A stretch of DNA of 64,000 nucleotides from the NCBI GenBank assembly GCA_949752795.1, contig CATKHW010000065.1, positions 148,501-212,500 on the forward strand, given 5' to 3'. Positions 1 through 12,166 of this stretch are shown here, in pieces. The DNA comes from Hyperoodon ampullatus (lineage: Eukaryota > Chordata > Mammalia > Artiodactyla > Ziphiidae). The notes beneath the pieces were generated by a model, which was given only the letters and a program-made list of their open reading frames with translations, ran no database searches and was not told where the DNA came from. The stretch's first letter is position 1, and each line of letters begins with the position of its first letter. A program made the position numbers and the translations under genes.

Positions 1-815
1 CCCGTCCAAATGCCTAACAGCTACTCTCTCATTGGTTCTCCCTCTTCCCTTTCATCCTCTGCCAAATTGGCAACCTGTGAGAACCAGGAGGTTAAAGGGG
101 CTGTCTCTCCAAGTTGGGAGATTGATAGTAAAGCAGATGGAAAGTCAAACCAGGGCACCAGGAGAGGGACAATTCGTTGAGTTTTAGAAACCTTTCGTAT
201 TCACAGTGTGTCCGTTCTCTAGGTTTCCCGTACATGTTATAGCTGTAGTAATATTCCCTTCAACCTGGAGAGTTGGGACCCATGGAATGGGTGTCAGGCA
301 TTTGTGCTTTTAGGGTCTGCATTTGCTCACCTAATCTCACCAATCGTCTCAGTCCCAAGTGTCCCTCCTTATGCCACATCCAGCTGTCATTGTAGATAGG
401 GTCATTCCAGGTTTCATCAGAGACCCTGAAGGAATTGTAAAGAATTTCCCAGTTTTTTTGTTTTGTTTTTGAAATTCCTTTTTATAGTGGGTTTGAGCTG
501 ATTCTCGCTGCTATGTTTATGCCAGTGTAGACACACTTGATTCCCTTACAGAGACATATCAATCCATAGGTTTTAAGATTCTTACTAGTCAGATATATTC
601 CTCTGCGGGAAATATGGTGTTTTGTGTCCCTTTCACTGAGGAAGGTGTAGGTCTTGTCTATTCCATAGTTGGTTTTTGGAACGGTACCTGTGCTTATAGC
701 AAACTCTGGTTTTATGCATCACCCCACCTCTCCTTCCCCCTTAAGCAGGCATAAGAGTGTTTTCTAAATGTGAGACACAGTTCTCTTACCTAACTCTGTT
801 CAAGTGTAGCCATGT

Positions 816-1335
816 TTACAGGATCTTCATAAGTGATATCTTATGATAAGTTTCTTTTTCTGTGTGACTTATTTCACTTAGAATCATCGTACCTGAATCC
901 ACCCATTTTGCTGCTACTGGTCTTATGACATTGATTTCATGTCTGAGGGATATTCCATCGTACGTTAATACCACAATTTTTTGAACCATTTTTATATTTC
1001 CTGGGATATTTAAGGTGTACCCAAGTTGAGGTCCTTGTAAGCAGTGCAGCCCTAAATTTTGGGGTGGCTCTGTCTTATTGAGTTTCAGTTTTCCCAAGGT
1101 ATATTCCCTAGACTGGAAGTGCCCTTGGCTGTGTAGCTCTGTTCTTTACTTGTTTTAGGGAACACAATGTACTCCTCCACAGCGGCAGTTGGCAATTTAC
1201 ATCGCGCCCTTCAGCATAACAAGGCTCCCTGTTCTCCAGGGCCTGTCTTGCCTTTCTGGTTTTTACACATTTTGTGGATGTCCCTTTTGACCGGTGGGAA
1301 GTGATACTTCTTTGTACTGCAGATTTGCATTGCCC
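816..1335 (-). pseudogene. L1 ORF2 C-terminal remnant inside the satellite monomer
   Basis: The minus strand encodes a decayed end of the L1 ORF2 protein (endonuclease/reverse transcriptase). The 93-codon open piece at 816-1097 contains ILSEISHTEKETYHKISL, close to the tail of cetartiodactyl L1 ORF2 (known family pattern). Upstream minus-strand sequence to ~1335 matches preceding ORF2 codons in broken frames. Equivalent pieces occur in every monomer (2553, 4290, 6029, 7768, 9506, 11244, 12981, 14718, 16457, 18221, 19931, 21669 and 23407 mark the low ends). There is no catalytic domain and no start context, so this is a fossil copied as part of the satellite. Confidence 0.8.
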
Positions 1336-1344
1336 GCTTGCTTG

Positions 1345-1418
1345 CTTGGCCAAAAAGGGCGTATGCGTTTTCTCCTGAATATATTCAGGAGAAAACACAT
1401 ACGCCCTTTTTGGCCAAG
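1345..1418. repeat. Palindrome, monomer 1
   Basis: 74-bp inverted repeat with no spacer, centred on CCTGAATATATTCAGG. One arm mismatch (gcgtatgcg against cacatacgc), shared with the other type-A monomers. Confidence 0.95.
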
Positions 1419-1738
1419 TGCATCATTGTCGAAGTTGTGCCCCTCTTCCTGTGCTTTAAAGGCGATTCCAACGTACCTCTTGAAATCTGTTTCCTGCTAT
1501 TCTGCCTCGCTTTCAAGTCCGCCTCGTTGCCTTCCCTCAACAGATTTTTGGACGATAGTTGTCCTTTATTACTCGGCCAGTTTGTGAATTGCTGTGCCCC
1601 TGAGCTCCATTTTTCAACTCGTTTTTGGTGAGCTGACCGCAAGTCCAAAATTTTGGTTCAGGACCTATGCTGGTTCCCGGTGGGGGGCTGAGACTTTGGA
1701 TAATTCTTCTTCTTGCCAGGAAATTACAGTGATATGTG

Positions 1739-3473
1739 CACGTCCAAGTGCCTAACAGCTACTCTCTCATTGGTTCTCCCTCTTCCCTTTCATCCTCTGC
1801 CAAATTGGCAACCTGTGCGAACCAGGAGGTTAAAGGGGCTGTCTCTCCAAGTTGGGAGGTTGATAGTAAAGAAGATGGAAAGTCAAACCGGAGCACCAGG
1901 AGAGGGACTATTCGTTGAGTTTTAGAAATCTTTCGTATTCACATTGTGTCCGTTCTCTAGGTTTCCCGTACATGTTATAGCTGTAGTAATATTCCCTTCA
2001 ATCTGGAGAGTTGGGACCCATGGAATGGGTTCCAGGTATTTGTGCTTTAAAGGGTCTGCATTTGCTCACCCAATCTCACCAATCGTCTCAGTCCCAAGTG
2101 TCCCTCCTTATGCCACATCCAGCTGTCATTGTAGATAGGGTCATTCCAGGTTTCATCAGAGACCCTGAAGGAATTGTAAAGAATTTCCCAGTTTTTTTGT
2201 TATGTTTTAAATTCCTTTTTATAGTGGGTTTGAGCTGATTCTCACTGCCAAGTTTATGCCAGTCTAGACACACTTGATTCCCTTAGAGAGACATATCAAT
2301 ACATAGGTTTTAAGATTCTTACTCGTCAGATATATTCCTCTGCGGGAAATATGGGGTTTTGAGTCCCTTTCACTGAGGAAGGTGTAGGTCTTGTTTATTC
2401 CATAGTTGGTTTTTTGAAAGGTACCTGTGCTTATATCAAACTCTGGTTTTATGTATCATCCCACCTCTCCTTCCCCCTTAAGCAGGCATAAGAGTGTTTT
2501 CTAAATGTGTGGCACTGTTCTCTTTCCTAACTCAGTTCAAGTGTAGCCATGTTTACAGGATCTTCATAAGTGATATCTTATGATAAGTTTCTTTTTCTGT
2601 GTGACTTATTTCACTTAGAATCATCGTACCTGAATCCACCCATTTTGCTGCTACTGGTCTTATGACATTGATTTCATGGCTGAGGGATATTCCATCGTAC
2701 GTAAGTATCACAATTTTTTGAACCATTTTTATATTTCCTGGGATATTTAAGGTGTACCCAAGTTGAGGTCCTTGTAAGCATTGCAGCCCTAAATTTTGGG
2801 GTGGCTCTGTCTTATTGATTTTCAGTTTTCCCAAGGTATATTCCCTAGACAGGAAGTGCCCTTGGCTCTGTAGCTCTGTTGTTTACTTGTTTTAGGGAAC
2901 ACAATGCACTCCTTCAGGGTGGCAGGTGGCAATTTACATCCCGCCCATCAGCATAACAAGGCTCCCTGTTCTCCAGGGCCTGTCTTGCCTTTCTGGCTTT
3001 TACACATTTTGTGGATGTCCCTTTTGACCGGTGGGAAGTGATACTTCTTTGTAGTGCAGATTTGCATTGCCCGCTTGCTTGCTTGGCCAAAAAAGGGCGT
3101 ATGCGTTTTCTCCTGAATATATTCAGGAGAAAACGCATACGCCCTTTTTGGCCAAGTGCATCATTGTCGAAGTTGTGCCCCTCTTCCTGTGCTTTAAAGG
3201 CGATTCCAACGTACCTCTTGAAATCTGTTTCCTGCTATTCTGCCTCGCTTTCAAGTCCGCCTCGTTGCCTTCCCTCAACAGATTTTTGGACGATAGTTGT
3301 CCTTTATTACTCAGCCAGTTTGTGAATTGCTGTGCCCCTGAGCTCCATTTTTCAACTCGTTTTTGGTGAGCTGACCGCAAGTCCAAAATTTTGGTTCAGG
3401 ACCTATGCTGGTTCCCGGTGGGGGGCTGAGACATTGGATAATTCTTCCTGCCGGGAAATTACAGTGATATGTG
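1739..3473. repeat. Satellite monomer 2 (type B)
   Basis: 1735 bp. Type B markers are 'cacgtccaagtgcc', 'aaagaagatgg', 'ttatgttttaaattcc' (a short deletion in the T-rich stretch), 'gccaagtttatgcc' and 'ttactcgtcag'. The shorter length comes from small deletions in the T-rich stretch and before the next monomer ('attcttcctgccggg'). Confidence 0.9.
3082..3156. repeat. Palindrome, monomer 2
   Basis: 75 bp. Arms are fully complementary except for one extra A in the left A-run (six A against five T). Confidence 0.95.
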
Positions 3474-5212
3474 CCCGTCCAAGTGCCTAACAGCTACTCT
3501 CTCATTGGTTCTCCCTCTTCCCTTTCATCCTCTGCCAAATTGGCAACCTGTGGGAACCAGGAGGTTAAAGGGGCTGTCTCTCCAAGTTGGGAGGTTGATA
3601 GTAAAGCAGATGGAAAGTCAAACCGGAGCACCAGGAGAGGGACTATTCGTTGAGTTTTAGAAACCTTTCGTATTCACAGTGTGTCCGTTCTCTAGGTTTC
3701 CCGTACATGTTATAGATGTAGTAATATTCCCTTCAACCTGGAGAGTTGGGACCCATGGAATGGGTGCCAGGCATTTGTGCTTTAAAGTGTCTGCATTTGC
3801 TCACCCAATCTCACCAATCCTCTCAGTCCCAAGTGTCCCTCCTTATGCCACATCCAGCTGTCATTGTAGATAGGGTCATTCCAGGTTTCATCAGAGACCC
3901 TGAAGGAATTGTAAAGAATTTCCCAGTTTTTTTGTTTTGTTTTTGAAATTCCTTTTTATAGTGGGTTTGAGCTGATTCTCGCTGCCATGTTTAAGCCAGT
4001 CTAGACACACTTGATTCCCTCACGGAGACATATCAATACATAGGTTTTAAGATTCTTACTAGCCAGATATATTCCTCTGCGGGAAATATGGGGTTTTGAG
4101 TCCCTTTCACTGAGGAAGGTGTAGGTCTTGTCTATTCCATAGTTGGTTTTTGGAACGGTACCTGTGCTTATAGCAAACTCTGGTTTTATGCATCACCCCA
4201 CCTCTCCTTCCCCCTTAAGCAGGCATAAGAGTGTTTTCTAAATGAGAGACACTGTTCTCTTTCCTAACTCAGTTCAAGTGTAGCCATGTTTACAGGAACT
4301 TCATAAGTGATATCTTATGATAAGTTTCTTTTTCTGTGTGACTTATTTCACTTAGAATCACCGTACCTGAATCCACCCATTTTGCTGCTACTGGTCTTAT
4401 GACATTGATTTCATGGCTGAGGGATATTCCATCGTACGTAAGTACCACAATTTTTTGAACCATTTTTATATTTCCTGGGATATTTAAGGTGTACCCAAGT
4501 TGAGGTCCTTGTAAGCAGTGCAGCCCTAAATTTTGGGGTGGCTCTGTCTTATTGATTTTCAGTTTTCCCAAGGTATATTCCCTAGACTGGAAGTGCCCTT
4601 GGCTCTGTAGCTCTGTTCTTTACTTGTTTTAGGGAACACAATGCACTCCTTCAGGGAGGCAGGTGGCAATTTACATCCCGCCCATCAGCATAACAAGGCT
4701 CCCTGTTCTCCAGGGCCTGTCTTGCCTTTCTGGCTTTTACACATTTTGTGGATGTCTCTTTTGACCGGTGGGAAGTGATACTTCTTTGTAGTGCAGATTT
4801 GCATTGCCCGCTTGCTTGCTTGGCCAAAAAGGGCGTATGCGTTTTCTCCTGAATATATTCAGGAGAAAACGCATACGCCCTTTTTGGCCAAGTGCATCAT
4901 TGTCGAAGTTGTGCCCCTCTTCCTGTGCTTTAAAGGCGATTCCAACGTACCTCTTGAAATCTGTTTCCTGCTATTCTGCCTCGCTTTCAAGTCCGCCTCG
5001 TTGCCTTCCCTCAACAGATTTTTGGACGATAGTTGTCCTTTATTACTCGGCCAGTTTGTGAATTGCTGTGCCCCTGAGCTCCATTTTTCAACTCGTTTTT
5101 GGTGAGCTGACCGCAAGTCCAAAATTTTGGTTCAGGACCTATGCTGGTTCCCGGTGGGGGGCTGAGACTTTGGATAATTCTTCTTCCTGCCGGGAAATTA
5201 CAGTGATATGTG
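3474..5212. repeat. Satellite monomer 3 (type C)
   Basis: 1739 bp. Diagnostic variants are 'tatagatgtag', 'caatcctctcag', 'gtttaagccag', 'aaatgagagac' and 'caggaacttcat', all shared with the monomer at 13,902. Confidence 0.9.
4819..4892. repeat. Perfect palindrome, monomer 3
   Basis: Perfect 74-bp inverted repeat: 37-bp arms, no loop and no mismatch, running from CTTGGCC to GGCCAAG around CCTGAATATATTCAGG. It sits at the border between L1-derived and monomer-specific sequence. Confidence 0.97.
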
Positions 5213-6951
5213 CCCGTCCAAATGCCTAACAGCTACTCTCTCATTGGTTCTCCCTCTTCCCTTTCATCCTCTGGCAAATTGGAAACCTGTGCGAACCAGG
5301 AGGTTAAAGGGGCTGTCTCTCCAAGTTGGGAGGTTGATAGTAAAACAGATGGAAAGTCAAACTGGAGCACTAGGAGAGGGACTATTCGTTGAGTTTTAGA
5401 AACCTTTCGTATTCACAGTGTGTCCGTTCTCTAGGATTCCCGTACATGTTATAGCTGTAGTAATATTCCCTTCAACCTGGAGAGTTGGGACCCATGGAAT
5501 GGGTGCCAGGCATTATTGCTTTAAAGTGTCTGCATTTGCTCACCCAATCTCACCAATCGTCTCAGTCCCAAGTGTCCAGCCTTATGCCATATCCAGCTGT
5601 CGTTGTAGATAGGGTCATTCCAAGTTTCATCACAGACCCTGAAGTAATTGTAAAGAATTTCCCAGTTTTTTTTGTTTTGTTTTTAAATTCCTTTTCATAG
5701 TGGGTTTGAGCTGATTCTCGGTGCCATGTTTATGCCAGTCTAGAAACACTTGATTCCCTCACGGAGACATATCAATACATAGGTTTTAAGATTCTTACTA
5801 GTCAGATATATTCCTCTGCGGGAAATATGGGGTTTTGAGTCCCTTTCACTGAGGAAGGTGTAGGTCTTGTCTATTCCATAGTTGGTTTTTGGAACGGTAC
5901 CTGTGCTTATATCAAACTGTGGTTTTATGCATCACCCCACCTCTCATTCCCCCTTAAGCAGTCATAAGAGTGTTTTCTAAATGTGAGACACTGTTCTCTT
6001 TCCTAACTCAGTTCAAATGTAGCCATGTTTACAGGATCTTCATAAGTGATATCTTATGATAAGTTTCTTTTTCTGTGTGACTTATTTCACTTAGAATCAT
6101 CGTACCTGAATCCACCCATTTTGCTGCTACTGGTCTTATGACATTGATTTCATGGCTGAGGGATATTCCATCGTACATAAGTACCACAATTTTTTGAACC
6201 ATTTTTATATTTCCTGGGATATTTAAGGTGTACCCAAGTTGAGGTCCTTGTAAGCAGTGCAGCCCTAAATTTTGGGGTGGCTCTGTCTTATTGATTTTCA
6301 GTTTTCCCAAGGTATATTCCCTAGACTGGAAGTGCCCTTGGCTCTGTAGCTCTGTTCTTTACTTGTTTTAGGGAACCCAATACACTCCTCCAGAAAGGCA
6401 GTTGGCAATTTACATCCCGCCCATCAGCATAACAAGGCTCCCTGTTCTCCAGGGCCTGTCTTGCCTTTCTGGTTTTTACACATTTTGTGGATGTCCCTTT
6501 TGACCGGTGGGAAGTGATACTTCTTTGTAGTGTGGATTTGCATTGCCCGCTTGCTTGCTTGGCCAACAATGGCGTATGCGTTTTCTCCTGAATATATTCA
6601 GGAGAAAACGCATACGCCCTTTATGGCCGAGTGCATCATTGTCGAAGTTGTGCCCCTCTTCCTGTGCTTTAAAGGCGATTCCCACGTACCTCTTGAAATC
6701 TGTTTCCTGCTATTCTGCCTCGCTCTCAAGTCCGCCTCGTTGCCTTCCCTCAACAGATTTTTGGACGATAGTTGTCCTTTATTACTCGGCCAGTTTGTGA
6801 ATTGCTGTGCCCCTGAGCTCCATTTTTCAACTCGTTTTTGGTGAGCTGACCGCAAGTCCAACATTTTGGTTCAGGACCTATGCTGGTTCCCGGTGGGGGG
6901 CTGAGACTTTGGTTAATTCTTCTTCCTGCCAGGAAATTACAGTGATATGTG
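5213..6951. repeat. Satellite monomer 4 (type D)
   Basis: 1739 bp. Variants 'ggcaaattggaaacc', 'aaactggagcactagg', 'taggattcccg', 'gtccagccttatgccatatcc' and 'cttttcatagtgg' are shared with the monomer at 15,641. 'gtacataag' near 6175 is private to this copy. Confidence 0.9.
6558..6631. repeat. Palindrome with decayed outer arms, monomer 4
   Basis: The inner ~50 bp pair perfectly. The outer arms have lost pairing (left 'ccaacaatggcg', right 'cgccctttatggccga'). The same changes occur at 16,986, so they predate HOR duplication. Confidence 0.9.
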
Positions 6952-8690
6952 CCCGTCCAGGTGCCTAACAGCTACTCTCTCATTGGTTCTCCCTCTTCCC
7001 TTTCATCCTCTGCCAAATTGGCAACCTGTGCGAACGAGGAGGTTAAAGGGGCTGTCTCTCCAAGTTGGGAGGTTGATAGTAAAGCAGATGGAAAGTCAAA
7101 CCGGAGCACCAGGAGAGGGACTATTCTTTGAGTTTTAGAAACCTTTCGTATTCACAGTGTGTCTGTTCTCTAGGTTTCCCGTACATGTTATAGCTGTAGT
7201 AATATTCCCTTCAATCTGGAGAGTTGGGACCCATGGAATGGGTGCCAGGTATTTGTGCTTTAAAGTGTCTGCATTTGCTCACCCAATCTCACCAATCGTC
7301 TCAGTCCCAAGTGTCCCTCCTTATGCCACATCCAGCTGTCATTGTAGATAGGGTCATTCCAGGTTTCATCAGAGACCCTGAAGGAATTGGAAAGAATTTC
7401 CCAGTTTTTTTGTTTTGTTTTTGAAATTCCTTTTTATAGTGGGTTTGAGCTGATTCTCGCTGCCATGTTTATGCCAGTCTAGACACACTTGATTCCCTGA
7501 CGGAGACATATCAATACATAGGTTTTAAGATTCTTACTAGCCAGATATATTCCTCTGCGGGAAATATGGGGTTTTGAGTCCCTTTCACTGAGGAAGGTGT
7601 AGGTCTTGTCTATTCCATAGTTGGTTTTTGGAACGGTACCTGTGCTTATAGCAAACTCTGGTTTTATGCATCACCCCACCTCTCCTTCCCCCTTAAGCTG
7701 GCATAAGAGTGTTTTCTAAATGTGAGACACTGTTCTCTTTCCTAACTCAGTTCAAGTGTAGCCATGTTTACAGGATCTTCATAAGTGATATCTTATGATA
7801 AGTTTCTTTTTCTGTGTGACTTATTTCACTTAGAATCATCGTACCTGAATCCACCCATTTTGCTGCTACTGGTCTTATGACATTGATTTCATGGCTGAGG
7901 GATATTCCATCGTACGTAAGTACCACAATTTTTTGAACCATTTTTATATTTCCTGGGATATTTAAGGTGTACCCAAGTTGAGGTCCTTGTAAGCAGTGCA
8001 GCCCTAAATTTTGGGGTGGCTCTGTCTTATTGATTTTCAGTTTTCCCAAGGTATATTCCCTAGACTGGAAGTGCCCTTGGCTCTGTAGCTCTGTTCTTTA
8101 CTTGTTTTAGGGAACACAATACTCTCCTCCAGAGAGGCAGTTGGCAATTTACATCCCGCCCATCAGCATAACAAGGCTCCCTGTTCTCCAGGGCCTGTCT
8201 TGCCTTTCTGGTTTTTACACATTTTGTGGATGTCCCTTTTGACCGGTGGGAAGTGATACTTCTTTGTAGTGCAGATTTGCATTGCCCGCTTGCTTGCTTG
8301 GCCAAAAAGGGCGTATGCGTTTTCTCCTGAATATATTCAGGAGAAAACGCATACGCCCTTTTTGGCCAAGTGCATCATTGTCGAAGTTGTGCCCCTCTTC
8401 CTGTGCTTTAAAGGCGATTCCAACGTACCTCTTGAAATCTGTTTCCTGCTATTCTGCCTCGCTTTCAAGTCCGCCTCGTTGCCTTCCCTCAACAGATTTT
8501 AGGACGATAGTTGTCCTTTATTACTCAGCCAGTTTGTGAATTGCTGTGCCCCTGAGCTCCATTTTTCAACTCGTGTTTGGTGAGCTGACCGCAAGTCCAA
8601 AATTTTGGTTCAGGACCTATGCTGGTTCCCAGTGGGTGGCTGAGACTTTGGTTAATTCTTCTTCCTGCCGGGAAGTTAGAGTGATATGTG
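6952..8690. repeat. Satellite monomer 5 (type E)
   Basis: 1739 bp. Private variants include 'gtccaggtgcc', 'gcgaacgagg' and 'ctattctttgag'. Its right end ('actcagccag', 'gtgtttggtgag', 'gaagttagag') matches the ends of the monomers before other F/A-type units. Confidence 0.88.
8297..8370. repeat. Perfect palindrome, monomer 5
   Basis: 74 bp, arms fully complementary, no spacer. Confidence 0.97.
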
Positions 8691-10428
8691 CCCGTCCAAA
8701 TGCCTAACAGCTACTCTCGCATTGGTTCTCCCTCTTCCCTTTCATCCTCTGCCAAATTGGCAACCTGTGAGAACCAGGAGGTTAAAGGGGCTGTCTCTCC
8801 AAGTTGGGAGATTGATAGTAAAGCAGATGGAAAGTCAAACCAGGGCACCAGGAGAGGGACAATTCGTTGAGTTTTAGAAACCTTTCGTATTCACAGTGTG
8901 TCCGTTCTCTAGGTTTACCGTACATGTTATAGCTGTAGTAATATTCCCTTCAACCTGGAGAGTTGGGACCCATGGAATGGGTGTCAGGCATTTGTGCTTT
9001 TAGGGTCTGCATTTGCTCACCCAATCTCACCAATCGTCTCAGTCCCAAGTGTCCCTCCTTATGCCACATCCAGCTGTCATTGTAGATAGGGTCATTCCAG
9101 GTTTCATCAGAGACCCTGAAGGAATTGTAAAGAATTTCCCAGTTTTTTTGTTTTGTTTTTGAAATTCCTTTTTATAGTGGGTTTGAGCTGATTCTCGCTG
9201 CCATGTTTATGCCAGTCTAGACACACTTGATTCCCTGACGGAGACATATCAATACATAGGTTTTAAGATTCTTACTAGCCAGATATATTCCTCTGCGGGA
9301 AATATGGGGTTTTGAGACCCTTTCACTGAGGAAGGTGTAGGTCTTGTCTATTCCATAGTTGGTTTTTGGAACGGTACCTGTGCTTATAGCAAACTCTGGT
9401 TTTATGCATCACCCCACCTCTCCTTCCCCCTTAAGCTGGCATAAGAGTGTTTTCTAAATGTGAGACACTGTTCTCTTTCCTAACTCAGTTCAAGTGTAGC
9501 CATGTTTACAGGATCTTCATAAGTGATATCTTATGATAAGTTTCTTTTTCTGTGTGACTTATTTCACTTAGAATCACCGTACCTGAATCCACCCATTTTG
9601 CTGCTACTGGTCTTATGACATTGATTTCATGGCTGAGGGATATTCCATCGTACGTAAGTACCACAATTTTTTGAACCATTTTTATATTTCCTGGGATATT
9701 TAAGGTGTACCCAAGTTGAGGTCCTTGTAAGCAGTGCAGCCCTAAATTTTGGGGTGGCTCTGTCTTATTGATTTTCAGTTTTCCCAAGGTATATTCCCTA
9801 GACTGGAAGTGCCCTTGGCTCTGTAGCTCTGTTCTTTACTTGTTTTAGGGAACACAATACACTCCTCCAGAGAGGCAGTTGGCAATTTACATCCCGCCCA
9901 TCAGCATAACAAGGCTCCCTGTTCTCCAGGGCCTGTCTTGCCTTTCTGGTTTTTACACATTTTGTGGATGTCCCTTTTGACCGGTGGGAAGTGATACTTC
10001 TTTGTAGTGCAGATTTGCATTGCCCGCTTGCTTGCTTGGCCAAAAAGGGCGTATGCGTTTTCTCCTGAATATATTCAGGAGAAAACGCATACGCCCTTTT
10101 TGGCCAAGTGCATCATTGTCGAAGTTGTGCCCCTCTTCCTGTGCTTTAAAGGCGATTCCAACGTACCTCTTGAAATCTGTTTCCTGCTATTCTGCCTCGC
10201 TTTCAAGTCCGCCTCGTTGCCTTCCCTCAACAGATTTTTGGACGATAGTTGTCCTTTATTACTCAGCCAGTTTGTGAATTGCTGTGCCCCTGAGCTCCAT
10301 TTTTCAACTCGTGTTTGGTGAGCTGACCGCAAGTCCAAAATTTTGGTTCAGGACCTATGCTGGTTCCCGGTGGGTGGCTGAGACTTTGGTTAATTCTTCT
10401 TCCTGCCGGGAAGTTAGAGTGATATGTG
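8691..10428. repeat. Satellite monomer 6 (type F)
   Basis: 1738 bp. It resembles type A on the left ('cagggcaccagg', 'tgtgcttttaggg') but has 'tctcgcattgg', 'cacccaatc', 'ctgacggagac' and 'ttaagctggc'. The closest partner is the monomer at 20,854. Confidence 0.88.
10035..10108. repeat. Perfect palindrome, monomer 6
   Basis: 74 bp, arms fully complementary, no spacer. Confidence 0.97.
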
Positions 10429-12166
10429 CCCGTCCAAATGCCTAACAGCTACTCTCTCATTGGTTCTCCCTCTTCCCTTTCATCCTCTGCCAAATTGGCA
10501 ACCTGTGAGAACCAGGAGGTTAAAGGGGCTGTCTCTCCAAGTTGGGAGATTGATAGTAAAGCAGATGGAAAGTCAAACCAGGGCACCAGGAGAGGGACAA
10601 TTCGTTGAGTTTTAGAAACCTTTCGTATTCACAGTGTGTCCGTTCTCTAGGTTTCCCGTACATGTTATAGCTGTAGTAATATTCCCTTCAACCTGGAGAG
10701 TTGGGACCCATGGAATGGGTGTCAGGCATTTGTGCTTTTAGGGTCTGCATTTGCTCACCTAATCTCACCAATCGTCTCAGTCCCAAGTGTCCCTCCTTAT
10801 GCCACATCCAGCTGTCATTGTAGATAGGGTCATTCCAGGTTTCATCAGAGACCCTGAAGGAATTGTAAAGAATTTCCCAGTTTTTTTGTTTTGTTTTTGA
10901 AATTCCTTTTTATAGTGGGTTTGAGCTGATTCTCGCTGCTATGTTTATGCCAGTGTAGACACACTTGATTCCCTTACAGAGACATATCAATCCATAGGTT
11001 TTAAGATTCTTACTAGTCAGATATATTCCTCTGCGGGAAATATGGTGTTTTGTGTCCCTATCACTGAGGAAGGTGTAGGTCTTGTCTATTCCATAGTTGG
11101 TTTTTGGAACGGTACCTGTGCTTATAGCAAACTCTGGTTTTATGCATCACCCCACCTCTCCTTCCCCCTTAAGCAGGCATAAGAGTGTTTTCTAAATGTG
11201 AGACACTGTTCTCTTACCTAACTCTGTTCAAGTGTAGCCATGTTTACAGGATCTTCATAAGTGATATCTTATGATAAGTTTCTTTTTCTGTGTGACTTAT
11301 TTCACTTAGAATCATCGTACCTGAATCCACCCATTTTGCTGCTACTGGTCTTATGACATTGATTTCATGTCTGAGGGATATTCCATCGTACGTTAATACC
11401 ACAATTTTTTGAACCATTTTTATATTTCCTGGGATATTTAAGGTGTACCCAAGTTGAGGTCCTTGTAAGCAGTGCAGCCCTAAATTTTGGGGTGGCTCTG
11501 TCTTATTGAGTTTCAGTTTTCCCAAGGTATATTCCCTAGACTGGAAGTGCCCTTGGCTGTGTAGCTCTGTTCTTTACTTGTTTTAGGGAACACAATGTAC
11601 TCCTCCACAGCGGCAGTTGGCAATTTACATCGCGCCCTTCAGCATAACAAGGCTCCCTGTTCTCCAGGGCCTGTCTTGCCTTTCTGGTTTTTACACATTT
11701 TGTGGATGTCCCTTTTGACCGGTGGGAAGTGATACTTCTTTGTAGTGCAGATTTGCATTGCCCGCTTGCTTGCTTGGCCAAAAAGGGCGTATGCGTTTTC
11801 TCCTGAATATATTCAGGAGAAAACACATACGCCCTTTTTGGCCAAGTGCATCATTGTCGAAGTTGTGCCCCTCTTCCTGTGCTTTAAAGGCGATTCCAAC
11901 GTACCTCTTGAAATCTGTTTCCTGCTATTCTGCCTCGCTTTCAAGTCCGCCTCGTTGCCTTCCCTCAACAGATTTTTGGACGATAGTTGTCCTTTATTAC
12001 TCGGCCAGTTTGTGAATTGCTGTGCCCCTGAGCTCCATTTTTCAACTCGTTTTTGGTGAGCTGACCGCAAGTCCAAAATTTTGGTTCAGGACCTATGCTG
12101 GTTCCCGGTGAGGGGCTGAGACTTTGGATAATTCTTCTTCTTGCCAGGAAATTACAGTGATATGTG
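10429..12166. repeat. Satellite monomer 7 (type A)
   Basis: 1738 bp. Near-identical to monomer 1, with differences at only a handful of bases ('ccctatcactg' for 'ccctttcactg', 'gtagtgcag' for 'gtactgcag', 'ggtgaggggc' for 'ggtggggggc'). Confidence 0.9.
11773..11846. repeat. Palindrome, monomer 7
   Basis: 74 bp with the single type-A arm mismatch ('acacatacg'). Confidence 0.95.

Larger units (their letters stand above)
1..1738. repeat. Satellite monomer 1 (type A)
   Basis: 1738 bp. Type A markers are 'cagggcaccagg', 'tgtgcttttagggtctgc' and 'cacctaatc' in the left half, and 'gagtttcag', 'ccacagcggcag' and 'catcgcgcccttcag' in the right half. Antisense L1 sequence covers roughly 470-1335 (3'UTR, then the ORF2 end). 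The palindrome follows at 1345-1418. The remainder is monomer-specific sequence of unknown origin. Confidence 0.9.
1..10428. repeat. Higher-order repeat copy 1 (six monomers A-F)
   Basis: Monomers starting at 1, 1739, 3474, 5213, 6952 and 8691 form one HOR. Base 1 aligns with base 10,429. Reading A against its partner 10,428 bp away shows only a few substitutions over 1.7 kb (for example near 620, 778 and 1317). Adjacent monomers carry many more differences. This is the classic signature of HOR amplification. Confidence 0.9.
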
